NCBI RefSeq assembly: GCF_011058255.1
Contig: NZ_JAALFH010000066.1
Coordinates: 124,001-188,000, forward strand
Direction: 5' to 3'
Length of the DNA stretch: 64,000 nt
From: Thioalkalivibrio sp. XN8
Lineage (GTDB): Bacteria > Pseudomonadota > Gammaproteobacteria > Steroidobacterales > XN24
A program made the position numbers and the translations under genes. Shown piece after piece: positions 18,863 through 25,961 of this stretch (position 1 is its first letter; the number at the start of each line of letters is the position of its first letter). The notes under the pieces were generated by a model, which was not told where the DNA came from, made no database searches, and saw only the letters and a list, made by a program, of their open reading frames with translations.

Positions 18863-18939
18863 ATTGATGTATGCTATGTGAACCAAAAGGCTTGCGCAAA
18901 GCTCACACCGGCGCGCCACCGCCCGCCGCTTGCCGCGCC

Positions 18940-18968
18940 TTGACACGCTTCCGGCGCGCGGGGAGAAT
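18940..18968 (+). promoter_or_regulatory. Sigma-70 promoter for tRNA-Met
   Basis: A perfect -35 hexamer TTGACA (18940-18945) is separated by 17 bases from GAGAAT (18963-18968). Predicted initiation lies about 37 bases before the mature tRNA, which is normal for a tRNA transcript. Confidence 0.65.
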
Positions 18969-19011
18969 TTCCGGCCCTCCCGGGACCTGCGCCGGCGGGC
19001 GCGAATTCAGG

Positions 19012-19088
19012 GGCTACGTAGCTCAGTCGGTCAGAGCGCGGCACTCATAATGCTGAGGTCGGTGGTTCGAGCCCACCCGTAGCCACCA
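19012..19088 (+). tRNA. Elongator tRNA-Met (anticodon CAT)
   Basis: The acceptor strands GGCTACG and CGTAGCC pair fully, and CCA is encoded. The anticodon loop CTCATAA carries CAT. The 5' half GGCTACGTAGCTCAG is the same as in E. coli elongator tRNA-Met, which argues against tRNA-Ile2 or initiator. A 6-bp hairpin CACCCG/CGGGTG (19090-19107) follows immediately and may help end or process the transcript. Confidence 0.95.
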
Positions 19089-19136
19089 TCACCCGCCACG
19101 ACGGGTGAGCGGTGCTTCCAAGGCGGACCACACACG

Positions 19137-20261
19137 ATGCTCGATCCCAGCCTGTCCCCTCCTGACCGCTACGCCCTGATCAGCGCGCTGCTGATCCTGC
19201 ATGAAGAAGCGCCCGAGCTCGACGAGTTCAACGTCGGCCTGCGGGCTGCCGAGCTGGCGGAGGAGCTCACCGAAAGCCAGGCCGGTTACCTGCACGTGGT
19301 GGAGGAGGGCGGCGGCATCCGGCTCGCGGCCTGGACCGGGCGCACCCTGGCGTCCTGCGGCATGCAGGCCGAGAGCCACTATTCCCTCGAGCACGCCGGG
19401 ATCTGGGCCGATTGCGTCCGCCGCGGCGAGCCGGTGGTCCACAACGAGCTGCGCGCCGAGGATTACCGGCGCGGCCTGCCGGCGGGGCACACGCCGCTGC
19501 AGCGGCACCTCGCGGTGCCCGTACTCGAGCAGGGCCGGCCGGTGATGGTGCTTGGGGTGGGCAACAAGCCGACGCCCTACGGCGACCGGGACGTGGAGGA
19601 GGTCCGCCTGCTGGCGGAGAGCGCCTGGGGGCTGCTCCGCCGCAAGGCGCACGAGGAGCGCGAGGCCCGGCACCTCAGGTTCCTGGAAGACAACATGCTG
19701 GCGACCATCGAGGTGGTGAACACCATCGTCTCGATGCGCGACCCCTACACCGCCGGCCACGAGCGCCGGGTTTCGCACTTGGCGCGGGCGATCGCCGCCG
19801 AGATGGGACTGGGCGAGGAGCTGCAGGACCGCGTGCGCGTCGCGGCGCTGGTGCACGATGTCGGCAAGCTCGCGCTGCCCGCCGAGGTGCTGGCCAAGCC
19901 GGGGCGGCTGACGCCGATGGAAATGGAGATCGTCAAGACGCACAGCCGCCAGGGCAGCGAGATCCTGCGCAAGAGCCATTTCTCCTGGCCGCTGGCGGAC
20001 ATCGTGCTGCAGCACCATGAGCGGCTGGACGGCTCGGGCTACCCGGACGGGCTGCGCGGCGACGCCATCATGCTGGAGGCGCGGATCATCGCGGTGGCGG
20101 ACGTGGTCGAGGCCATGGGCAGCCATCGGCCCCACCGGCCGCCGCGGGCCCTGGAGGACGCGCTGGCGGAGATCGCTTCCGGCGCCGGGACGCGGTATGA
20201 CCCGGCGGTGGTGGCCGCCTGTCTCCGCCTGTTCCGCGAACAGGGTTACACGCTGTCCTGA
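19137..20261 (+). CDS. GAF and HD-GYP domain cyclic-di-GMP phosphodiesterase
   Basis: This 374-residue cytoplasmic protein has an N-terminal GAF-like sensor domain (about residues 15-165) and a C-terminal HD-GYP domain. The metal motif HDVGK is near residue 240 and the GYP motif is intact in HHERLDGSGYPDGL near 295, so phosphodiesterase activity against cyclic-di-GMP is expected. GHERRV near 205 provides the upstream metal histidine. There is no receiver domain or membrane segment, so the input is probably a small cytoplasmic ligand or redox signal. It starts 48 bases after tRNA-Met, and its 3' end overlaps the convergent RND pump by 16 bases. Confidence 0.88.
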   Translation: MLDPSLSPPDRYALISALLILHEEAPELDEFNVGLRAAELAEELTESQAGYLHVVEEGGGIRLAAWTGRTLASCGMQAESHYSLEHAGIWADCVRRGEPVVHNELRAEDYRRGLPAGHTPLQRHLAVPVLEQGRPVMVLGVGNKPTPYGDRDVEEVRLLAESAWGLLRRKAHEEREARHLRFLEDNMLATIEVVNTIVSMRDPYTAGHERRVSHLARAIAAEMGLGEELQDRVRVAALVHDVGKLALPAEVLAKPGRLTPMEMEIVKTHSRQGSEILRKSHFSWPLADIVLQHHERLDGSGYPDGLRGDAIMLEARIIAVADVVEAMGSHRPHRPPRALEDALAEIASGAGTRYDPAVVAACLRLFREQGYTLS

Positions 20262-23200
20262 GCCGCCGGCGCCGGGCGCGCCCCGCCCATCAGCAGCCGG
20301 TACAGCGCCGGGATCACCACCAGCGTCAGCAGCGTGGAAGCCAGCAGGCCGGAAATGATCGCCCAGGCCAGCGGCGGCCACAGCGTGGACTGGGTCAGTG
20401 TCAGGGGCAGCAGGCCGGCGATGGTGGTTGCGGTCGTCATCAGGATCGGCCGCGTGCGCCGGGCCACCGCGGCGACGATCGCCTCGGCCCGGTCCGCGTA
20501 TTCCCGCTCGAGGCGCCGCACCAGGTCGATCAGCACGATGGCGTTGTTCACCACGATGCCGACCAGCGCCACCATGCCGAGCATGGCCGTGAAGCTGAAC
20601 GGCTGGCCCGTCAGCAGCAGCCCCGGCGTGACGCCCACCACCGCCAGCGGCACGGTCACCAGCACGATGGCCATCAGGCGGAAGGAGTTGAACTGGTAGA
20701 GCAGGAAGGCGAGCAGCATCAGCACGCCGATCGGCAGCGTCTGGAACAGTGCTGAATTGGCCTCGCCGGCTTCCTCCGCGGCGCCCCCGAACACCAGGCG
20801 GACCTCCGGCGGCAGGCCGAGCGCCTCGAGTCGCGGCGACAACAGCGAGATCACCTCGTCGTAGGTGTAGCCGTCGGCGGTTTCCGCCAGCACCGAGGTC
20901 ATGCGGCGCAGGTCCCACTGGCGAATCACCGCCGGCTTCCATTCCAGGCTGGTCCGGGTCACCTGCCCCAGCGGCACGGTGCCGCCGTCCGGCAGCACCA
21001 GCGGCAGGCCGGCCAGCCCTTCGAGCGGGAAATTGCGGCCCTCGGGCGCGCGGATGATCATCGGCAGCGGTTCCCGCTGCACCCGCCAGGTCGAGAACTC
21101 GCGGCCCAGCGTGGCGGTGGCCAGGGCTGCCGCCACGTCGGTGCGGGACAGGCCGAGGCGGGCGGCCGCGGCATCGTCGATATCGAGCCGGAGGGTGGCC
21201 AGCCCGGTGCCGAGCGTGTGCCGCACGTCGATGGCGCCGGGTGTTTCCCTCAACTGGCGCATCACCTTTTCGGTGGCCTCCACCAGCTGGGCGGGCTCTT
21301 CGGCGAAGACCCGGATTTCAACCGGGGCATCCACCGGCGGGCCCTGGCCCAGCCGGCTGGCCGTCACATGCGCGTCCGGCACGCGGGCCCGGGCGTAGCT
21401 CCGCACCCAGTGCATCAGCGCCGGGAGGTCTTCGTCGCTGCCGGTGATCGCCACGATCCGGCCGAGGTGCGGCGAGTTCGGGATCTTCATCAGGTTGTAG
21501 TAGAAGCGCGGACCGCTGGAGCCGGCGAAGACGTGGGCGTCGCTGACCTCCGGGCGGCGCGCCAGTTCGTCGGCCATGAGGTTGGCCTGCAGCGCCGTGT
21601 ACTCCAGTTCGGTCCCCTCGGGGAAGCGCAGGTCGATGATGAGCTGGTTGCGGTCGGTGCTGGGAAAGAAGTCGCGCTGCAGCTGGTCGCTGAGCAACAC
21701 GCCCCCGGCCACCAGGAGCGCCGCGATGGCGAGCGTCCAGCCGGGCCGGCGCACCGCCACGCGGCCGAGGAAGGCGCCGAGCGCCTGGGTGCGCAGCCCG
21801 GAGCCGCCACTGCGCGGCTGGAGGATGACCGTCGCCATGACCGGCGTGGCGAACACGGCGTAGAGGTAGCTCACCACGAGGGTCAGCATCACCAGGATCG
21901 GGATGCCGCGCGTGAAGTCGGCGGTATTGCCCTGCGAGAGCAGCAGGGGCATGAAGGCCGCAAGGGTGGTGCCGGTGGCGGCGGCCAGCGGTCCGGCCAG
22001 TTCCCGCACCGAGAGCATCGCCGCCTCGCGCTTGCCGCGGCCCTGGTCGAGGTGCCACTGCAGGTTCTCGACCATGACGATGGCGTTGTCGACCAGCATG
22101 CCGAGGGCGATGACCAGCCCGGCCACGGCGATCTGGTGCATCACGCCGCCGCCCATGGCGTAGATCGCCAGCGAGGACAAGGTCACCAGCGGCAGCACGG
22201 CGGCCACTGTCAGGCCCAGCCTCGGGCCCATGAACAGCAGCAGCACCAGGATCACGACCGCCATGCCGAGCAGCAGCGAGCGGGCCAGCTCGGCCAGCCG
22301 GTCCTCGACCCACCGCGGCTGGTAGAACATTTCGTGGATTTCCAGCGGGGCGTAACCGGGCCGCACCTCGTCCACCACCGCGCGCACGCGTTCGCCGAAG
22401 CGCACGGCATTGAGGCGGTTCTCCGGGATCACGATGCCGAGCCCGACCGCGGGCCGGCCGTTGAACCACATCCGCTCGGTCGGAGGATCGTCGGGCTCAA
22501 GATACAGCGCCGCCACGTCGCCCAGCGGCACGAGGTCGCCGGAGGGCAGCCGGACCGGCGTCCCCGCGAGTTCTTCCAGGCTGGCGAAATCGGCGCGCGG
22601 CCGCAGCACCACCGAGCGCCCGTCCCGGCTCAGCAGGCCGCCGGGCATGGTGACGTTGCGCGCGGCCAGCTGGGTGCCGAGGGTCCCGGCATCCAGCCCC
22701 CGGGTTTCCGCGGCCGCCGGGTCGATGCTGACGACCAGTTGCTCGCCGGGATCGGCCAGCAGCTCGATACGCGCGATGTCGGGCACGCGAAAGAGGTCCC
22801 GCCGCAGCGCGCGCGCCGCCTCGGTGAGCGCCATGAGGTCGTCGCTGCCGGTCACGACCAGCACGATGCCCTCGGTGTCCATCATGCGGTCGAACAGCTC
22901 CGGCCGGCCGGCGCCTGGCGGGAAGTCGCGCTCGGCCCGCTCGATGGCGACGCGGACCCGCTGCCAGACCTCCTCGGTGTCGTAGACATGGTCGTGCATG
23001 CCGACCACGATCTGGGCGAAGCCGAGCCGCGCGATCCCGCGCAGCTCGTTGACCTCGTCGACCTGCGCGATCTCTTCCTGCAGCGGGTTGAGCAGCAGGC
23101 GCTCGACCTGCTCGGCGTCGGCACCCGGCCAGCTGACGTGCACCTGGCCGAAGCGATAGGGAAAGAATGGATCCTCCTGGCGGTTCATGCCCAGCCAGGA

Positions 23201-23281
23201 CGCCAGCCCGATCAGGGAGAGCGTGAGCACGAGGGCGAGGACCAGCCGCCGCCGCTCGATGCTGGCGATGATCAGGTTCAG
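20246..23281 (-). CDS. RND efflux pump inner-membrane subunit
   Basis: This is an AcrB/HAE-like permease of about 1011 residues with twelve predicted membrane helices and two large periplasmic loops. It uses proton-motive force to export drugs, toxins or lipophilic compounds with an adaptor and an outer-membrane channel. Visible are the RQEDPFFPYRFGQV segment after the first helix, GMLVDNAIVMVENLQW in helix 4, and the MLGMVALVGIVVNNAIVLID counterpart. The first ATG/GTG/TTG start available, GTG at 23230, would cut away the amphipathic N-terminus and half of helix 1. Reading back, NLIIASIERRRLVLALV is in frame. I propose the CTG at 23281, which overlaps the adaptor stop as CTGA and has GAGG 8 bases before it. 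No outer-membrane channel gene is adjacent. Confidence 0.85.
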   Translation of the reverse strand: MNLIIASIERRRLVLALVLTLSLIGLASWLGMNRQEDPFFPYRFGQVHVSWPGADAEQVERLLLNPLQEEIAQVDEVNELRGIARLGFAQIVVGMHDHVYDTEEVWQRVRVAIERAERDFPPGAGRPELFDRMMDTEGIVLVVTGSDDLMALTEAARALRRDLFRVPDIARIELLADPGEQLVVSIDPAAAETRGLDAGTLGTQLAARNVTMPGGLLSRDGRSVVLRPRADFASLEELAGTPVRLPSGDLVPLGDVAALYLEPDDPPTERMWFNGRPAVGLGIVIPENRLNAVRFGERVRAVVDEVRPGYAPLEIHEMFYQPRWVEDRLAELARSLLLGMAVVILVLLLFMGPRLGLTVAAVLPLVTLSSLAIYAMGGGVMHQIAVAGLVIALGMLVDNAIVMVENLQWHLDQGRGKREAAMLSVRELAGPLAAATGTTLAAFMPLLLSQGNTADFTRGIPILVMLTLVVSYLYAVFATPVMATVILQPRSGGSGLRTQALGAFLGRVAVRRPGWTLAIAALLVAGGVLLSDQLQRDFFPSTDRNQLIIDLRFPEGTELEYTALQANLMADELARRPEVSDAHVFAGSSGPRFYYNLMKIPNSPHLGRIVAITGSDEDLPALMHWVRSYARARVPDAHVTASRLGQGPPVDAPVEIRVFAEEPAQLVEATEKVMRQLRETPGAIDVRHTLGTGLATLRLDIDDAAAARLGLSRTDVAAALATATLGREFSTWRVQREPLPMIIRAPEGRNFPLEGLAGLPLVLPDGGTVPLGQVTRTSLEWKPAVIRQWDLRRMTSVLAETADGYTYDEVISLLSPRLEALGLPPEVRLVFGGAAEEAGEANSALFQTLPIGVLMLLAFLLYQFNSFRLMAIVLVTVPLAVVGVTPGLLLTGQPFSFTAMLGMVALVGIVVNNAIVLIDLVRRLEREYADRAEAIVAAVARRTRPILMTTATTIAGLLPLTLTQSTLWPPLAWAIISGLLASTLLTLVVIPALYRLLMGGARPAPAAQDSV

Positions 23282-24378
23282 GGCAGGACCCTCAGCCGGT
23301 CACCATCGAGGAGGTGGTGATGGCCGGCGACGACCACCTGGTCGCCGGCCGCCAGCGCGCCCCGCACTTCGACCCGGTTGCCCAGCGGCCTGCCGACCTC
23401 CACCTGTGTCTGCTGCGCGCGGCCGTCCACCACCTTGTAGACGCGCGTACGGCCGGTGCCGGGATCCACCACTGCGGCGAGCGGCACGGCGAGGGCTTCG
23501 ACCGGACCCTGCGCCACGGTCACCTGGACCGACAGGCCGGGCTGCCAGCCTGCCGCCGCAATTGCCGGTTCTGCCAGTTCGACGATGGCGGGCGCCAGCC
23601 GGCCGGCGCGAGCGACTCCGAACTCCCGGATCACGCCCGGCAGGACCTGGCCGGACGCCAGGCTGCGAACCTCCACCGGCAGGCCGGTACTCAGCCGCCC
23701 GGACAGCCCTTCCGGCAGGCTGATTTCGATTTCCAGTGCGCCGGTGCCGGACAGGACCAGCACCGGCTGGCCCGCCGCAACGAAATCCCCGGGTTCGGCC
23801 AGCAGGTCGCCGACCACGGCGTCGAAGGGCGCGCGCAGGGTCGCCTCGGCCACCTGTTCGCGCGCTTCCGCTGCCCCCGCCACCGCCTGCTCGCGTGCCG
23901 CGCGGGTAGCGTTGCGCGCGGCCAGTGCCCGGTCCAGCTCGTCGGTCGGCACGAGGCCGCGCTGGTGGAGCTTCACGGCGCGCTCGTAGTCCGCCTCCAG
24001 TTGCACCAGCCGTTCGTCCAGCTCGCGGACCCGGGCGCGGGCCGCGTCCAGGGTGGGGGCCAGCGCCGGGTTGGCGAGGATCGCCAGCGCCTGGCCGGCT
24101 GCCACCTGGTCGCCGCGCGCCACCAGGCGCTCGGCCAGGTAGCCGGGTTGCAGGAAGGCAGGCTGGGCGCGTCGCTTGGCGCGCAACATGCCGGGAAGCC
24201 GCAGGCTCTGTTCGTCACGGACCAGTTCGACCGCGGCGACGCGCACCGGGCTCAGGTGTGCGCCGGGCTCTTCGGGCGCGGGCTGCCCGTTGTCGCCATT
24301 GCAGCCCGCCGCCAGGGCGGCAAGCACCAGCAGGGCCGGCGTCGCCCACCAGCCGCGGGACGGAACCCTCGCGTTCAT
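23278..24378 (-). CDS. RND efflux periplasmic adaptor lipoprotein
   Basis: This 366-residue membrane fusion protein bridges the RND pump and an outer-membrane channel. It carries a lipoprotein signal (LAALAAGCNGD, cysteine near residue 26). A biotinyl-lipoyl half motif (ERLVARGDQVAAGQALAIL) comes before the coiled-coil hairpin (about 105-180), and the second half motif follows as ATLRAPFDAVVGDLLAEPGDFVAAG. Beta-barrel and membrane-proximal domains follow. It overlaps the TetR gene by four bases and the pump at the other end, giving a TetR-adaptor-pump operon. Confidence 0.9.
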   Translation of the reverse strand: MNARVPSRGWWATPALLVLAALAAGCNGDNGQPAPEEPGAHLSPVRVAAVELVRDEQSLRLPGMLRAKRRAQPAFLQPGYLAERLVARGDQVAAGQALAILANPALAPTLDAARARVRELDERLVQLEADYERAVKLHQRGLVPTDELDRALAARNATRAAREQAVAGAAEAREQVAEATLRAPFDAVVGDLLAEPGDFVAAGQPVLVLSGTGALEIEISLPEGLSGRLSTGLPVEVRSLASGQVLPGVIREFGVARAGRLAPAIVELAEPAIAAAGWQPGLSVQVTVAQGPVEALAVPLAAVVDPGTGRTRVYKVVDGRAQQTQVEVGRPLGNRVEVRGALAAGDQVVVAGHHHLLDGDRLRVLP

Positions 24379-24995
24379 GAGCCCTCCTTCCCGTCGCGCG
24401 GCAGCAGGCCCCCCATGACGATCTTCAGGAAGTCGTCGAGGAATTCCTCGTCGTCGCCTACGCCGGGCCAGTGCGCATGGTGCGCCCGGGCCTGGAACCA
24501 GTGGGTGCAGCAGCCGACGAACAGGGTCACGACGTTGGCCGGGTTGACGTCGGCCCGGAGCAGGCCACGGCCCTGGGCCTGGCGAATCCGCTCGGCGCCC
24601 AGGCGGACCAGCTCGGCGTCCAGCTTGCCGCAGCTCTGGTCCGCGTCCAGGTGGGTCCAGGCAAACAATCGCGCCACTTCCGGGTGTTCCTGGAGAAAAC
24701 GGAAGTAGCGCTCAATGGAGTCGTGCAGGAGCTGCGGGCCCGGCTCCTCGGCGGCCTCCAGCTCGGCGACCTGGCCCTTGGCGTAGGCCTCGATGGCGCG
24801 CTCCTTCACCAGCTCCCACAGCGCTTCCTTGCTGCCGAAATGGTGATGGATCAGGCTCTTGGTGACACCGGACTCTTCCGCCAGGTCCCGCATGCTGACG
24901 GCGGCGAAACCCTTGTCGACGAAGAGCTTGTACGCGGCGTCGAGGATGCGTTCCCGGGTCTGGTCTGGGTCCCGGGTACCCGTGGGGCTGTTCAT
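24375..24995 (-). CDS. TetR/AcrR-family repressor of the RND operon
   Basis: This 206-residue regulator has the TetR helix-turn-helix from about residue 12 to 58 (RERILDAAYKLFVDKGF, SMRDLAEESGVTKSLIHHHF), then a ligand domain with several cysteines (QSCGK and VGCCTHW). The family normally represses adjacent efflux genes until an effector binds. The ATG at 24995 is chosen because a strong promoter lies immediately upstream; the longer open frame would start upstream of that promoter. Its TGA overlaps the adaptor start (ATGA), so the repressor is co-expressed with the pump. Confidence 0.88.
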   Translation of the reverse strand: MNSPTGTRDPDQTRERILDAAYKLFVDKGFAAVSMRDLAEESGVTKSLIHHHFGSKEALWELVKERAIEAYAKGQVAELEAAEEPGPQLLHDSIERYFRFLQEHPEVARLFAWTHLDADQSCGKLDAELVRLGAERIRQAQGRGLLRADVNPANVVTLFVGCCTHWFQARAHHAHWPGVGDDEEFLDDFLKIVMGGLLPRDGKEGS

Positions 24996-25002
24996 GGTTC
25001 GA

Positions 25003-25031
25003 ACAATAGTATTAACTGGCCGACCGGTCAA
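25003..25031 (-). promoter_or_regulatory. Promoter and palindromic operator of the TetR-RND operon
   Basis: On the minus strand TTGACC (25031-25026) and TATTGT (25008-25003) are spaced by 17 bases. The 8-bp palindrome GACCGGTC (25022-25029) overlaps the -35, a natural place for autorepression by the TetR protein. Initiation would fall at about 24996, next to the ATG, so the transcript may be leaderless. Confidence 0.6.
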
Positions 25032-25085
25032 TAAGGGCACCCGGAAAAACCCCGGGGGCCGGATGCGCGCCCCCGGGGTCCCGTG

Positions 25086-25541
25086 TCAGTCGCGGGCGCT
25101 GAAGTCCTGGGCGAAGGGATTGCCCTCCGCCGGCGCGATGCGGATGAAACCATGGCCAGCCACCAGGTGGCAGGCATTACAGGATTTCAGCAGCTTGGCA
25201 AAGCGGGCATCGCTGGTTTCCCAGTCCCCCGCCTTGATCGACGCTTCCAGCGCTTCCACCGCGGGCAGCAGCATCTCGCGGGTCAGTGCCCCGACCGGGT
25301 AACCGTCGTATTCCTCGATCCCGATGGCGATCGCCACGGTGGTTTCCTCGAGCTCGTGGACGTAGAAATACGCCAGCTCGCGATTGCGCGCGGCCACCGA
25401 GAGCTGCAGCTTGTGGGCGTGGGTCTGGAGGGCATGCATCAGCGCGGCCAGGCCTTCCGGCCCGTCGCCGCGCACGGGTCCGGCGGCGAGGAGGGTGATG
25501 GCGACGAACACCCACGAGATGCGGAACAAAGCGGCCTGCAT
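25086..25541 (-). CDS. Periplasmic c-type cytochrome (cytochrome c'-like)
   Basis: This 151-residue protein has a signal peptide of about 25 residues (FVAITLLAAGPVRGDG) and a single haem motif CNACH near residue 121, close to the C-terminus. It is mostly helical before the motif, which is the layout of four-helix-bundle cytochromes c' and related Cyt556-like proteins. These bind nitric oxide or transfer electrons in the periplasm. It is divergent from feoA, and a Fur-like site lies between them, so iron control is possible. The precise subfamily is not certain. Confidence 0.72.
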   Translation of the reverse strand: MQAALFRISWVFVAITLLAAGPVRGDGPEGLAALMHALQTHAHKLQLSVAARNRELAYFYVHELEETTVAIAIGIEEYDGYPVGALTREMLLPAVEALEASIKAGDWETSDARFAKLLKSCNACHLVAGHGFIRIAPAEGNPFAQDFSARD

Positions 25542-25580
25542 GGAGCTCTCCTCGGACGGAACCCGGACCCGGGGTCCGGT

Positions 25581-25599
25581 CTAACTGAGAATCATTTAG
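25581..25599. promoter_or_regulatory. Fur-like box between cytochrome c and feoA
   Basis: The 19-base segment centred on TGAGAATCATT matches the Fur consensus at 11 of 19 positions, with the central ten almost intact. It lies in the 165-bp divergent region, 108 bases before feoA and 40 before the cytochrome start. The local AT content is clearly above the surroundings. A TATACT at 25636-25641 may be a feoA -10. Confidence 0.6.
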
Positions 25600-25706
25600 G
25601 GCAATTACTTATCCACTCGGCTGCTGCGCCGCACCTATACTGGAACCAGTTCGCGGGGGCGGCGGCAGCGCCGGAAGACCCCAAAGGTTAACGACAGGAA
25701 TTCATC

Positions 25707-25961
25707 ATGACCAGCGCCAATGAATTCATCCTCAGCGACCTGCCGGATGGATTCCGCGGCATCGTTGCCCGCGTCACCGGCGGCCGCGACCTCGCGGCGC
25801 GCCTCGCGGCCATGGGGCTGACGGCCGGGACCCAGATCGTCGTGCTGCAGAATCGCGGCTTCGGCCCGATGCTCGCCTGCGTGCGGGACACGCGTATCGC
25901 CCTCGGGCGCAGCCAGGCCGGGCTGGTGACCGTGTATGAGTGCCCGACCGCAGCCAATTGA
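25707..25961 (+). CDS. feoA: Ferrous iron transport protein FeoA
   Basis: This 84-residue SH3-like protein is a FeoB partner. It has the family pattern DLPDGFRGIVARVTGG, then RLAAMGLTAGTQIVVLQN and a closing RIALGRSQAGLVTVYE. The gene overlaps feoB by 26 bases, so the two are almost certainly translated together. Confidence 0.92.
   Translation: MTSANEFILSDLPDGFRGIVARVTGGRDLAARLAAMGLTAGTQIVVLQNRGFGPMLACVRDTRIALGRSQAGLVTVYECPTAAN

Noticed and set aside
21218-23320. A 700-codon plus-strand frame over the RND pump
   Set aside because: It is low-complexity His/Arg/Gly/Gln sequence mirrored from the real minus-strand gene; no signal peptide, domain or ribosome site.
25573-25640. A riboswitch or Mn-responsive leader before feoA
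   Set aside because: Only a Fur-like box is supportable; no conserved riboswitch core can be seen.
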